Origin: Cytophagales bacterium Alg240-R148
Lineage (GTDB): Bacteria > Bacteroidota > Bacteroidia > Cytophagales > Cyclobacteriaceae
Direction: 5' to 3'
Length of the DNA: 64,000 nt
Assembly (NCBI GenBank): GCA_900537185.1
Contig: LS999828.1
Location: 186,001-250,000, forward strand
The position numbers and the translations under genes were made by a program. The first letter of the stretch is position 1, and every line of letters starts with the position of its first letter. The notes beneath the pieces are model-generated. The model was not told where the DNA came from, made no database searches, and worked only from the letters and a program-made list of their open reading frames with translations. Positions 26,405 through 35,782 of this stretch are shown here, in pieces.

Positions 26405-29400
26405 ATGAGTGAGGCTTTACTAAAGGCAATATTGCAAATTTTCGCATTGGTAGCTAAAGAAGATGGACTAGAACAACAAGAAATTGACATAATAAAAAAG
26501 TTTTTAACTTTTAACCTAAGTGAAAGTGAAGTCCCACCGTATTTCGAAGAGTTTGTCCAAAACACCAAACGCGTAGATACCGAAAATAAAGAAGCAATAG
26601 TAGCGCAGATTTGTAAAAAAATTAACGCAGAACTCACCACCCAACAAAAAGTAATAATTGTAAACCAATTGGTCAGTATTATTTTGGCCGATGAAAAAAT
26701 ATCTGACACAGAAGAAGCCCTACTTTTATCCATCATCGACCAAATGAAGTTGCACCGTTTAACCTACGAAAGATTAAAGGTGTTCACTTTAGCCAAAAAC
26801 ATTGATGATTTTAACTACGATAGTACGCTTTTCATATCCGAATACGACATTCCCATTGCCGATAAACATTTAAAGAAAAATGACCTGCCAGGGCTCATCG
26901 CTATTGAATACACCAGTGAAGGCGCCTTGTATTTCATCAAACACATTGGAGCTGGTGAAATTTATTTAAATGGATTGCCATTGCCCGAAGCTGCTATTAC
27001 CATATTTTCTCCTGGAAGTACCATTAGAGGCCAAAAGTTTGAGCCAATTTACTACAGCGACGTAATTAGCAGCTTCCTTAAAGACAAAGACACCACCCCT
27101 ATTTCATTTGAAGCAAGAGACATTCTTTTTAAATTTAAAAGCGGAAAAACTGGTCTCCGCGATATAAATATTAGAGAAAAAGGAGGTAGGTTAATTGGCT
27201 TAATGGGCGCTTCAGGAGCTGGAAAATCCACCCTCCTCAACGTCTTAAATGGCAGTGAAACCCCGAGCAAAGGTTTTGTTGAAATTAATGGCATCAACAT
27301 CCACAAACCAAATGCTCCAACCGATGGGGTGATTGGGTTTGTACCCCAAGATGATTTGCTTATAGAAGATCTTACCGTTTTTCAAAACATGTATTATTCA
27401 GCCAAATTGTGTTTCAACAAGATGCCTGAAAAAGAAATCAACAGTTTGGTCATCAAAACCCTCCATGCTTTAGGACTCACCGAAACAAAGGACCTAAAAG
27501 TAGGTTCTCCTTTAGAAAAAACGATTTCAGGTGGCCAACGCAAAAGGCTCAATATAGGTTTGGAACTGCTTCGGGAACCAGCAGTTATGTTTGTGGACGA
27601 GCCCACCTCTGGTTTGTCCTCGAGGGATTCTGAAAACATAATGGATTTGTTAAAAGAGTTGTCTTTAAGAGGCAAGCTTATTTTTGTTGTTATCCACCAA
27701 CCTTCTAGCGACATTTTTAAAATGTTTGATAAATTAATTATTCTGGATGTTGGAGGGTACCCAGTTTATTACGGCAACCCAGTAGAAGCGGTAGTATATT
27801 TTAAAGAAAGAATTAGTTTAATAGATAGCCAAAAAGGGGAATGCATAGAATGCGGTAATGTTAACCCAGAATTGATTTTTAATATTTTAGAAGCCAAAGT
27901 TGTAAACGAATACGGCTACCACACAGACAAAAGAAAAAGACAACCTGAGCAATGGTACACCGATTATAAAGCACATCAAAAGATACCTTCCATAAAACCA
28001 ACCCTTAGCCCTCCACCGAGTAGTTTGGATATACCAGGCCGATTAAAACAGGTATTCTTATTTGCGGTAAGGGACGTTAAGGCGAAATGGCACAACAGGC
28101 AGTACATGTTCATCAACTTGTTAGAAGCTCCGGTTTTAGCCATGTTACTGGCCTATATTGTGCGGTACTACAACATACATGACACCGTTCATGATGGATA
28201 CATATTCAGTAAAAACATCAACCTACCCGCCTATTTATTTATGAGTGTGATTGTGGCACTCTTTATGGGGCTTACGGTTAGTGCTGAGGAAATCATAAAA
28301 GACCGCAAAATTCTAAAACGAGAAAAATTTCTACATTTAAGTAGAAGCAGCTATATTTTGAGCAAACTGCTCATTTTGTTTACATTGTCTGCCATACAAT
28401 CCCTCAGTTTTGTTATCATAGGAGCCTGGATATTAGAAATGAAAGACATCGTGTTGGAACACTGGTTCATTCTATTTACCACATCTTGTTTGGCCAACCT
28501 TATTGGGCTTAACATTTCTTCTTCTTTCAATTCTGCTGTTACCATATACATCATCATTCCTATTCTGCTCATACCCCAACTCATTTTAAGTGGCGTGGTG
28601 GTGAAGTTCGACAAACTAAACCCGTCGCTGGCAAGCGATGCCCATGTCCCAATTATAGGAGAATTTATGGCATCCAGATGGGCATATGAAGCTTCTATGG
28701 TAGCACAATTCAAGTACAATGGATTTGAAAAACAATTCTATATCTACAATAAAATAATGGCGCAAGCAGATTACTACAAAATCTACTATCTCCCAACATT
28801 GGAATCAAAATTAGAATATTGCCTTAATAATTTCCATTCCGACGACTCCGAGGTCATTCTAAAAATGCACCATAATTACGACTTGATTCAGCATGAGCTG
28901 GCTGTAACCTTGAGCAAAATAAAAAGTAAAACCCAGCCCGAATTAAACCTATTAAACAATACGGACTTTGATTCTTCAGTATACGAAACAACCATACAGT
29001 ATTTAGAGGAAATTAAGAAACACTACATCCATATGTACAATTCGGCCGACCAGGCGAAAGAAAAAATAATAGGGCAAGCTACTGCTACACCTGAAAAGAA
29101 AAAAGCATTCGATCAATTCAAAAACGAGCACTACAACGAGGTAATTGCTCAGATTGTTAAAAACCAAAATGAACAGCACCGAATTGTCGAAGTAAATGGC
29201 CAATTGATTCAAAAGGTATTTCCAATATACATGACTCCTGACCCGGAACATTGGTTCGATTTTAGGGATCAATTTTATACGCCTACAAAACACTTCATGG
29301 GTACCCACATCGATACTATTTGGTTCAATATGGGCATACTTTGGCTCATGTCCATTATTTTAGTGGTCACCCTTTATTTTGATGTTCTCAGAAAAATTAT

Positions 29401-29440
29401 TGAATCTGGAGAAAAATTATTTCACAAACCTCAGTACTAG
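26405..29440 (+). CDS. ABCG-type ABC transporter with N-terminal TerB-like domain
   Basis: A 1011-residue half-transporter. Order: TerB-like helical domain (about 1-140, with ALVAKEDGLEQQEID and IILADEKISDTEE), a small beta domain (about 140-220) that looks FHA-like, an ATPase of ABCG type (about 235-450) and an ABC-2 membrane domain (about 560-800) whose last helix lies near the C-terminus after a long soluble loop (about 740-960). ATPase motifs: Walker A G268-A-S-G-A-G-K-S, signature SGGQRK 375-380, Walker B VMFVDEP 394-400 and H431. Substrate unknown. The soluble loop contains coiled helices and may face the periplasm. A C-I-E-C pair lies near residue 477. Confidence 0.88.
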   Translation: MSEALLKAILQIFALVAKEDGLEQQEIDIIKKFLTFNLSESEVPPYFEEFVQNTKRVDTENKEAIVAQICKKINAELTTQQKVIIVNQLVSIILADEKISDTEEALLLSIIDQMKLHRLTYERLKVFTLAKNIDDFNYDSTLFISEYDIPIADKHLKKNDLPGLIAIEYTSEGALYFIKHIGAGEIYLNGLPLPEAAITIFSPGSTIRGQKFEPIYYSDVISSFLKDKDTTPISFEARDILFKFKSGKTGLRDINIREKGGRLIGLMGASGAGKSTLLNVLNGSETPSKGFVEINGINIHKPNAPTDGVIGFVPQDDLLIEDLTVFQNMYYSAKLCFNKMPEKEINSLVIKTLHALGLTETKDLKVGSPLEKTISGGQRKRLNIGLELLREPAVMFVDEPTSGLSSRDSENIMDLLKELSLRGKLIFVVIHQPSSDIFKMFDKLIILDVGGYPVYYGNPVEAVVYFKERISLIDSQKGECIECGNVNPELIFNILEAKVVNEYGYHTDKRKRQPEQWYTDYKAHQKIPSIKPTLSPPPSSLDIPGRLKQVFLFAVRDVKAKWHNRQYMFINLLEAPVLAMLLAYIVRYYNIHDTVHDGYIFSKNINLPAYLFMSVIVALFMGLTVSAEEIIKDRKILKREKFLHLSRSSYILSKLLILFTLSAIQSLSFVIIGAWILEMKDIVLEHWFILFTTSCLANLIGLNISSSFNSAVTIYIIIPILLIPQLILSGVVVKFDKLNPSLASDAHVPIIGEFMASRWAYEASMVAQFKYNGFEKQFYIYNKIMAQADYYKIYYLPTLESKLEYCLNNFHSDDSEVILKMHHNYDLIQHELAVTLSKIKSKTQPELNLLNNTDFDSSVYETTIQYLEEIKKHYIHMYNSADQAKEKIIGQATATPEKKKAFDQFKNEHYNEVIAQIVKNQNEQHRIVEVNGQLIQKVFPIYMTPDPEHWFDFRDQFYTPTKHFMGTHIDTIWFNMGILWLMSIILVVTLYFDVLRKIIESGEKLFHKPQY

Positions 29441-29478
29441 TTTTAGAAAAAACAAGCCCAACCACTGAACTAAGACCT

Positions 29479-30255
29479 ATGTATTTTTTTCTTTCCAAAA
29501 CTATAGGGTTAATGGCCAATCCATTGGCCATTATTTTACTTTTTATGCTGATGGGATCGGTTTTCCGCGTAAAAAAATATAAAAAATGGAGCTATAGATT
29601 GGGGGTATTGTCCTTTCTTTTTTTTAGTAATTTTTACTTAGCCAACCTTGCAATGAGTCTATGGGAAAAACCAGCCGTCCCTTTGGACGCTATACCGCGC
29701 CAGTACGAAGTGGGCATTGTGCTAAGTGGGATAGTGAACCTGGATCATTTTCCAAGGGACAGAACCTACTTCAACAAAGGAGTTGACAGAATTTACCATG
29801 CAGCGCTTTTGTACCAGCAAAAATCCATCCATAAGATTTTGATTACAGGTGGTACGGGTAAAATTGTTCCGGACAATTGGGACAATTCCGAAGCCCTGCA
29901 TTTAAAACAATTCCTAATAGACTTTGGTATTCCTGAACGAGATATTCTCTTAGAACACCAAGGACAAAACACCTTTCAAAATGCCAAGTATTCCAAACAA
30001 GTTCTGTTGGATGTTTATGGCCAATTACCACCGGCCATTATCATTACTTCTGCATTTCACATGCAACGTGCTGAGGCTTGTTTTAAAAAACAAGGATTTT
30101 CAGATTACATGGTTTTTCCTGCAGACTATTACGGAAAAAAAACAAGCTTTACTTATAGGTATTGGATACCACAAATAGGAGCACTCCACTTTTGGCAAAT
30201 TCTTATTAAGGAATGGGTGGGTATTTTGTCCTACCGCGTGGCGGGTTATTTATGA
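29479..30255 (+). CDS. DUF218/YdcF-ElyC family membrane-anchored protein
   Basis: A 258-residue protein with two N-terminal hydrophobic helices (about 1-30 and 40-60), then a DUF218 domain: VGIVLSG, RIYHAALLYQQ, ILITGGTG and an Asn-rich segment ENTF-like (GQNTFQNAKYSKQ) followed by IIITSAFHMQRA. This is the plan of ElyC/SanA/YdcF proteins, which act in envelope polysaccharide or lipid-carrier metabolism; the biochemical reaction is not settled. It starts 38 bp after the ABC transporter stop and may be co-transcribed with it. Its last 10 bp overlap the end of the convergent DUF2911 gene. Confidence 0.85.
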   Translation: MYFFLSKTIGLMANPLAIILLFMLMGSVFRVKKYKKWSYRLGVLSFLFFSNFYLANLAMSLWEKPAVPLDAIPRQYEVGIVLSGIVNLDHFPRDRTYFNKGVDRIYHAALLYQQKSIHKILITGGTGKIVPDNWDNSEALHLKQFLIDFGIPERDILLEHQGQNTFQNAKYSKQVLLDVYGQLPPAIIITSAFHMQRAEACFKKQGFSDYMVFPADYYGKKTSFTYRYWIPQIGALHFWQILIKEWVGILSYRVAGYL

Positions 30256-31097
30256 CCCGACCACTTTTTAATATTCTCTAAATTCTCCTCAATTTCAAAT
30301 TCATGTTGGGTTCTTTTACACACTTCAATGGCCAACTCTGCTTGTTCCACTGCCTCTTTAAATTGTTTCATTGTGGCCAAAATTTGTGATTTCAACATCC
30401 AGGGCGCAGGGTTTGGTGGGTCCATTCCAATAGCTTTATTGATATAAAACAAAGCTTTCTTGGAGTCCTTTAAATCATAAAAATAATATTGGGCCGATGC
30501 AGAATAGGTGAACCAATACCCATCCACTTTTTCGGTTGCATCCTCTATGGAAGTTTTAGCGTCTTGTTCCGTATTGGTTTCAATTAATACCTCCACTTGG
30601 CTGGTAGCCCAACGCAACTTTAACCATCCCGAAGCACGCTTTACAGCAACAAAATCAAAAACCAGCTGCTCTTGATGAGGTACTGTAGAAACAGGAACCT
30701 CCACCCTGAATAGGTCTTTTTCACTAGAATAATTGTAAGCACCCCATTGGTTCCATTCTTTGTTAATTATCAATTCCCAATCTTCTTTCTTGGGCACTAA
30801 AAATATACTGTACTTTCCGGCAGGAACAGGAAAACCCCCAATTTTAGCATCGTACTGTAAAGCTATTGTAGTAGCTTCGTTGGCCCCAGCCCTCCAAACT
30901 TTCCCATAAGGTACCAACGCCCCAAACACTTCGCGCCCTCTAACGGAAGGCCTAGAGTAGTCAATTGCTATCCTATTAACACCAATAAACTGGATAACTT
31001 CGGCCTTTGGGCTGCTTCGTGGAACTTCTACATTTTGACCAAAAACCAGTGATATATGCAACACCAATAAGGGTAGAATAAAAAATTTACAATTCAT
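30246..31097 (-). CDS. DUF2911 protein with C-terminal TPR-like helices
   Basis: From the ATG at 31097 (283 residues) the protein has a signal peptide ending F-G-Q; an upstream start at 31121 adds eight residues and is not needed. DUF2911 occupies about 20-180 with IDYSRPSVRGREVFGALVPYGKVWRAGANEAT and GGFPVPAGKYSIF; helices in the last 90 residues look like one or two TPR units (SKKALFYINKAIGMDP). A paralogue of identical length lies at 60923-61774. The family is exported and of unknown function. It is convergent with, and overlaps by 10 bp, the DUF218 gene. Confidence 0.88.
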   Translation of the reverse strand: MNCKFFILPLLVLHISLVFGQNVEVPRSSPKAEVIQFIGVNRIAIDYSRPSVRGREVFGALVPYGKVWRAGANEATTIALQYDAKIGGFPVPAGKYSIFLVPKKEDWELIINKEWNQWGAYNYSSEKDLFRVEVPVSTVPHQEQLVFDFVAVKRASGWLKLRWATSQVEVLIETNTEQDAKTSIEDATEKVDGYWFTYSASAQYYFYDLKDSKKALFYINKAIGMDPPNPAPWMLKSQILATMKQFKEAVEQAELAIEVCKRTQHEFEIEENLENIKKWSGHK

Positions 31098-31262
31098 ATC
31101 CAATAATAATATAGTAAACACTAAAAAATGTGAAATTATAACTTTCAGATTATCAACAATGTAGAACTTTTAACTAAATAATTCAATTATAAAGACCGTA
31201 AAAAGCTATTAAAATCCTTTAAAAACTTAGATTTTAAACATATATTAATTAATAATAAATTT

Positions 31263-31270
31263 TATTTTTG
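31263..31270 (+). promoter_or_regulatory. possible -7 promoter element for the 31288 gene
   Basis: TATTTTTG fits TAnnTTTG exactly and lies 17 bp before the ATG. No convincing -33 TTTG stands at the right distance, so only the -7 box supports it. Confidence 0.35.
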
Positions 31271-31287
31271 CATAAAAAAAGAACGAC

Positions 31288-31770
31288 ATGAGTACGGAAT
31301 TAATGGAGGTAATAGCAGGACAGGGCCTTGGTGGGATCAAATTTGGCATGCAAAGAGAAGATGTTAAAGCCATCCTAGGTGACCCTGATGAAATTGAAAT
31401 ATTTAATTTTGAAGAGGATGAAGAAATTTTAAATGAATCATGGCATTATGACGAACTCAACATCTCTTTGTCTTTCGACCAAGAAGAAGATTGGAAATTG
31501 GTGAACTTGGCAGTAAGTGGAGAAGAATACAAATTAGGTGCAACCAATGTTATTGGCATGGAAAGAGAAGATTTGATTAACTTTTTAAGAAGCATGGGGT
31601 ATACCGAATTGGAATACGAAGATGTTTCTACGCTAGAAAGCCCTGATCATAAACTAATTTCTTCAGAAGCTTTGGGAATGAATTTCTGGATGGAAAAAGG
31701 GATATTATCCGAAGTACAATGGTCTCCAATTTTTGAAGATGAAGAAACAATTTTGTGGCCACAACTATAA
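31288..31770 (+). CDS. acidic cytoplasmic protein of unknown function
   Basis: A 160-residue acidic soluble protein with no signal peptide. Two similar halves are visible: GGIKFGMQREDVKAILGDPDEI (about 16-37) and IGMEREDLINFLRSMGYTELEYED (about 90-113), each a G-M-x-R-E-D helix followed by a beta region. The first resembles the short helix-turn segment of SmpA/BamE-like or immunity-type folds (G-M-x-x-x-x-V-x-x-x-L-G-x-P). It may be an intracellular partner or immunity-type protein, but no toxin gene lies nearby. The gene is single, with a -7 promoter box just upstream. Function unknown. Confidence 0.7.
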   Translation: MSTELMEVIAGQGLGGIKFGMQREDVKAILGDPDEIEIFNFEEDEEILNESWHYDELNISLSFDQEEDWKLVNLAVSGEEYKLGATNVIGMEREDLINFLRSMGYTELEYEDVSTLESPDHKLISSEALGMNFWMEKGILSEVQWSPIFEDEETILWPQL

Positions 31771-31781
31771 TTTTAAACACC

Positions 31782-31831
31782 CAATAAGATGATGTAAGTG
31801 TCAAGCAAATTACATTTACGTCATCTTATTG
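31782..31831. repeat. 20-bp inverted repeat (long hairpin)
   Basis: Arms 31782-31801 and 31812-31831 pair over 20 positions, with two G-T wobbles, around a 10-base loop. No T-run follows on either strand, so it is not a typical intrinsic terminator. It lies between the acidic-protein gene and msrB. Confidence 0.7.
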
Positions 31832-31909
31832 TAAAAAACTTCCCTGTTCATCAAATCTGCGGCAACCTTTTTGCGTATTTTGGGTTATTAAGCTACAAAC
31901 CCTTATGCA

Positions 31910-32392
31910 ATGAAACTATTAGTAACTTTATCAGCCATTTTCACGATCCTTTCCTGCTCTGCACAAAACAGCGCACAAGACGCTCTTCCACCTTTTCAAA
32001 AGGTTTCAAAATCTTCTTCAGAATGGAAAAAAGAATTGACCCCTTTTCAATTCCAAGTATTGCGAAACAAAGGAACTGAAAGAGCTTTTACAGGTGAATT
32101 TAACGATTTCAAAAAGAATGGCATGTTTGTTTGTGCCGCATGCGCGCATCCACTTTTTAGCTCCTCCACCAAGTACGACTCCAGGTCGGGCTGGCCATCT
32201 TACTACCAGCCGGCCTATAGCAACAGTGTTGAAGTAATTCGAGATACCAGCCATGGCATGATTAGAGAAGAAGTTGTCTGTGCAAAATGTGATGGCCATT
32301 TAGGACATGTGTTTGAGGATGGGCCAAAGCCCACAGGTTTGCGGTATTGCATCAACTCGGCCAGTTTAAGTTTTGTTAAAAAAGATAAATAA
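31910..32392 (+). CDS. msrB: peptide-methionine (R)-S-oxide reductase, lipoprotein form
   Basis: A 160-residue MsrB that reduces the R-epimer of methionine sulfoxide in proteins. Zinc is held by C75-x2-C78 and C124-x2-C127, and catalytic C147 lies in [11 protein letters not shown]. The usual RSGWPSYY and GHLGHVF motifs are present. A signal peptide with lipobox I-L-S-C16 precedes the domain, so it acts in the periplasm or at the membrane rather than the cytosol. The stop is 3 bp before msrA, which repairs the S-epimer, so both epimers are covered by one operon. Confidence 0.96.
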   Translation: MKLLVTLSAIFTILSCSAQNSAQDALPPFQKVSKSSSEWKKELTPFQFQVLRNKGTERAFTGEFNDFKKNGMFVCAACAHPLFSSSTKYDSRSGWPSYYQPAYSNSVEVIRDTSHGMIREEVVCAKCDGHLGHVFEDGPKPTGLRYCINSASLSFVKKDK

Positions 32393-32395
32393 TCC

Positions 32396-33043
32396 ATGGC
32401 TTTATTTATGAAAAATATATTTTCTTTAGTATTGATAAGTCTTTTTTTCACCACTTGTAATGGTCAAAAAAAGAAAAAAACAGCAGACATGAATGTTTCA
32501 AATTTAGATAATACAGAAATAGCTACACTAGGAGCTGGATGTTTTTGGTGTGTTGAAGCTGTATTCCAAGAGTTAAAGGGCGTTTACAAAGTAGAATCTG
32601 GTTATATGGGTGGTACCGTAGACAACCCAACTTACAGCGCTGTTTGCTCTGGTACAACAGGCCATGCGGAAGTAGCCCAAATAACATATGACCCGAAAGT
32701 GGTAAGCTTTAAAAAAATTCTTTCTGTGTTTTTCACCACCCATGACCCTACTACATTAAATAGGCAAGGAGCAGATGTTGGGAGCCAATACAGATCGGCT
32801 ATTTTCTACCATTCCGAAAACCAAAAAAACACTTCAAAAGAAGTAATAGAGGCGCTTAATCAAGAAAAAGCTTATCCCTCCCCTATTGTTACAGAAATAA
32901 CCAAAGCCTCTACTTATTATCCCGCAGACGACTACCACCAAGATTACTTTATCAACAACCCCAACCAAGGATATTGTAGGTATGTTATTCAGCCCAAAAT
33001 GGAAAAATTCAGAAAGGTATTCAAAGACGATTTAAAACAATAA
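32396..33043 (+). CDS. msrA: peptide-methionine (S)-S-oxide reductase, lipoprotein form
   Basis: A 215-residue MsrA with the active-site motif G-C49-F-W-C52-V-E-A, followed by GYMGGTVDNPTY and the D-P-T-x-x-N-R-Q-G-x-D-x-G-S-Q-Y-R-S segment of the family. The N-terminus is a lipoprotein signal with C21 in T-T-C-N; the ATG at 32408 (MKNIFS) is an equally good start. It reduces the S-epimer of methionine sulfoxide and would act with the adjacent MsrB outside the cytoplasm. Electron supply to this periplasmic pair is not encoded nearby. Confidence 0.96.
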   Translation: MALFMKNIFSLVLISLFFTTCNGQKKKKTADMNVSNLDNTEIATLGAGCFWCVEAVFQELKGVYKVESGYMGGTVDNPTYSAVCSGTTGHAEVAQITYDPKVVSFKKILSVFFTTHDPTTLNRQGADVGSQYRSAIFYHSENQKNTSKEVIEALNQEKAYPSPIVTEITKASTYYPADDYHQDYFINNPNQGYCRYVIQPKMEKFRKVFKDDLKQ

Positions 33044-33064
33044 AAAGAGGGGGAACTCCCCCTC
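33041..33064 (-). terminator. intrinsic terminator of the PorP/SprF gene run
   Basis: On the minus strand the GC-rich stem GAGGGGG/CCCCCTC (33064-33047) ends in TTTTTA, the order expected of an intrinsic terminator for the minus-strand genes ending at 33081. On the plus strand no T-run follows, so it serves msrA poorly. Confidence 0.75.
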
Positions 33065-33080
33065 CTTGCCAACTAAAACC

Positions 33081-33986
33081 TCAATATATGGTACTGCTCT
33101 TTTTTTGAAAAGAGAACAAGTTCCAATCTACTCTAAAGCTCAACTCGTGGGTGTTCAATGGTAAACCGGAAGGTGGCTTTGTAGCCCATTCATAATAGTA
33201 CATGAGGGTCATTGAGTCCATCAACCGCATACCTGCCGATGCCTGGTAGGCATCCAACGACCGCGTTCCTACACCAGCCCAAAGCACATTTTTAAAGAGA
33301 AAATTACCATTTACTTCCCAATCCATTTTACTTCCCAATCCGTAGTTTACCATTGCTGTTGGTTTGAAAACAATTCTGTCCTTGTCACCAAATATTTTGG
33401 CTGCATATCCATAGATATGCTGGCCCATAATAGCTTCACCGTCTTTTCCTTTGACAGGCATTATAGAAGGCATGGACAAACCCAAAATAAAGGTATTGTT
33501 GCTGTACAACAATCCGGCACCAAAATTTAATCCTTGGCTGTTTTCATCGCTGTGCTGAAGCCTGGTATCGTCTTGGTGTTCCAGTGTAAGCAATTGGTAA
33601 TCTGTCTTCATTTGGTTGTAACCAGCGTTTACGCCAAGCGCTAAGGTTCCATTTCTTCCTCTAATGCGATAGGCATAAGAAGCATTGATGGCAGTCATTT
33701 TATTGACTCCTATTTGATCCATTACCAACCTCAACCCAGCTCCCGCATTATTTTTTGCAAACGAAGATTGCATTGACAACCATTGTGTTTCTGGTGCCCC
33801 CGGAACGTTATTCCATTGTTGTCGACTACCAACTGCTACAACAGCCTGCTCAGCATATCCAACTTGGGCTGGGTTGATTAGCGACAAATCTTGCCAAAAA
33901 CTATTTCCATAGGGTGCATACTGTGCTTTTGCGCTATAGGAAAGTAAACATGTCAGTATAAAAGATGTAACAATAATATGCTTCAT
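33081..33986 (-). CDS. PorP/SprF family type IX secretion-associated outer-membrane protein
   Basis: A 301-residue exported barrel-type protein: a signal peptide (about 1-21, ending AKA-Q), then the family start PYGNSFWQDLSLINPAQVGY (the INPA motif of PorP/SprF), followed by strand-rich sequence ending in a hydrophobic strand. PorP/SprF proteins help the type IX secretion system display particular partner proteins. The gene starts 4 bp after the stop of the PKD/T9SS-sorted protein, the usual arrangement for a dedicated substrate/PorP pair. It is the last gene before a terminator. Confidence 0.93.
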   Translation of the reverse strand: MKHIIVTSFILTCLLSYSAKAQYAPYGNSFWQDLSLINPAQVGYAEQAVVAVGSRQQWNNVPGAPETQWLSMQSSFAKNNAGAGLRLVMDQIGVNKMTAINASYAYRIRGRNGTLALGVNAGYNQMKTDYQLLTLEHQDDTRLQHSDENSQGLNFGAGLLYSNNTFILGLSMPSIMPVKGKDGEAIMGQHIYGYAAKIFGDKDRIVFKPTAMVNYGLGSKMDWEVNGNFLFKNVLWAGVGTRSLDAYQASAGMRLMDSMTLMYYYEWATKPPSGLPLNTHELSFRVDWNLFSFQKKSSTIY

Positions 33987-33990
33987 AGTA

Positions 33991-35775
33991 TTAATTTTTT
34001 ATAAATAAGTACCCTACAATTGGTTCGGTATTGTTGCCCAATGATATTTGGTAATAGTAATTGCCATCCGGTAATTGTTTGTTATCTGCATCTTTGCCTT
34101 CAAACTTCACTACGTTGTTATCATATCCTTTTTTATCGAACACAATGGATCCAAACCGGTCCAACACTACTACTTGATTGTCAGAAAATTTTTCAATATT
34201 GCTTATGTTAAAGAAATCATGTTTTCCGTCTTGGTAAGGAGTAACTATGTTGTAGATGGTCAACTCTCCTTGTTCTCCAGAAGAAAGTACCACTGCCTCC
34301 ACTTCTATCAATTCAGACAAACACCCTTCCAAGCTTTCCGCTTCTACCTGAAATACTTTTGTTTCATCAATACTCGCAAATAAAATAGCTGCCCGCTCAT
34401 TGGGTATCAAATCAAATGAGCCGCTATTGCCTTCATACCAATTGTAGGCCGCGTCTGTCGCATTAAGAACGGAAAGCGTTACTTCCCCTGGTTCGTCAAT
34501 TGTTACATCCTCTACTTCTGGCAAAGCGGGAATGCCATAAACACCATAGTCCACTACTACACTATCCAAACAACCATCGTCGTTTGTTACTGTTAGCCTT
34601 GCATTGTATACATTCGCACTTAAATTATCGATAGAGAATTGAGCCTCAGTTGCATCTGGAATCCCGTCGTTTTCTATATCCCAACTGTAGGTGCTGTTTG
34701 CATCTGTTCCTGTGGATTGGTTTTGAAAAGCAATAGCAGTCCCTTCACAACCACTCGAAATTGCCGCCAATGCAACAGGTGGAGCATTGATGGTTAGGGT
34801 TTGATTGGAAGTGCCGACACAACCTGACAAAGGTGTAACAAGGAGTGAGACAGTGTGGTCTCCTACCACATTAAAAGTATAACGCGCTTCCGTTGGATCG
34901 GTTGATTCTGGCAAACCATCCCCGTCAAAATCCCATTCGTAAGTTGCTCCGTCAACCATTCCTGTTGATGTATTTGTAAATACAATTTCTTGTTCTGAGC
35001 ACAAAAGGGTTGTATTAAAATCTACGTTGGGACCATCACAAACATCAATTAAATTTACCACAGTAGTGGACCAATTGTTTTGATCGTCCAATACCCTAAT
35101 ACCCAAAACATGCTGTCCTATAGCCAAGTTGCCAACATCCAAATCAATATCGAGGTCAACGGATGCAACGGGGGCGGCAAGGTTCTCCCGATTGGCAGCG
35201 CCAATACCTGGGTCTGTATCAATAAAAAACTCATACGCTACTAACAATGGGGCAATTAAAACCGCGGGTGGTGCAATAATGAAAGGCCGCGCTTCAGAAG
35301 TACCCCAATCGCCATTAGCGTCTTTAGTTCTAAAGTAAAGAAAATGCAAACCAGCGCTTAAACCTGACATATCTAGGCTCTCTATTTTATCAACAGTGAG
35401 ACCTGCAGGAATAGAAATAGAGGTTCCAGCTCCAAAACCCGGATCTATATCTATAAAATACTCCATTTCAGTTAAATTGGGTTGAGGAGGTAAAGTTGTA
35501 ACCGGTTGAACAATAAAAAATCGCACATCGGTCATGGACCAGTCTCCATTCGCATCTTTAGCTCTAAAATAAATGGCATGCAGCCCGTCTGAAAGCCCAG
35601 CGGTAGGCACAGTAAAATCAGCTTGAACGGACGGACCTGCTGCGATTGAAATGGCTGTACCGTTTCCAACACCTGGATCTATGTCCATAAAATATTCCAT
35701 CGATGTAATGTCCGGCTGGGCTACCCCGTGCATTGCATATACCACCAACAGAAATGTCGTTATATATTTATACAT
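33991..35775 (-). CDS. large surface protein with PKD domains and type-B gliding C-terminal sorting domain
   Basis: From the ATG at 35775 it has 594 residues and a normal signal peptide (MYKYITTFLLVV to VA-Q); the upstream start would overlap the previous gene by 47 bp. Order: three N-terminal repeats of the EYFxDxDPGxG type (about 25-240), two PKD domains with W-D-F-D-G-D-G and W-D-I-E-N-D-G (about 255-415), an Ig-like stretch, and a C-terminal domain (about 505-594) with the gliding-motility CTD pattern (YNIVTPYQDGKHDFFNISNIE, LPDGNYYYQI). It would be exported by T9SS and tethered at the surface. The PorP/SprF gene follows at 4 bp. Confidence 0.92.
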   Translation of the reverse strand: MYKYITTFLLVVYAMHGVAQPDITSMEYFMDIDPGVGNGTAISIAAGPSVQADFTVPTAGLSDGLHAIYFRAKDANGDWSMTDVRFFIVQPVTTLPPQPNLTEMEYFIDIDPGFGAGTSISIPAGLTVDKIESLDMSGLSAGLHFLYFRTKDANGDWGTSEARPFIIAPPAVLIAPLLVAYEFFIDTDPGIGAANRENLAAPVASVDLDIDLDVGNLAIGQHVLGIRVLDDQNNWSTTVVNLIDVCDGPNVDFNTTLLCSEQEIVFTNTSTGMVDGATYEWDFDGDGLPESTDPTEARYTFNVVGDHTVSLLVTPLSGCVGTSNQTLTINAPPVALAAISSGCEGTAIAFQNQSTGTDANSTYSWDIENDGIPDATEAQFSIDNLSANVYNARLTVTNDDGCLDSVVVDYGVYGIPALPEVEDVTIDEPGEVTLSVLNATDAAYNWYEGNSGSFDLIPNERAAILFASIDETKVFQVEAESLEGCLSELIEVEAVVLSSGEQGELTIYNIVTPYQDGKHDFFNISNIEKFSDNQVVVLDRFGSIVFDKKGYDNNVVKFEGKDADNKQLPDGNYYYQISLGNNTEPIVGYLFIKN

Positions 35776-35782
35776 ACTATTT

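Noticed and set aside
31910-32392. Opposite-strand frame 32018-32299 across msrB
   Set aside because: It is a shadow of msrB with no domain or signal.
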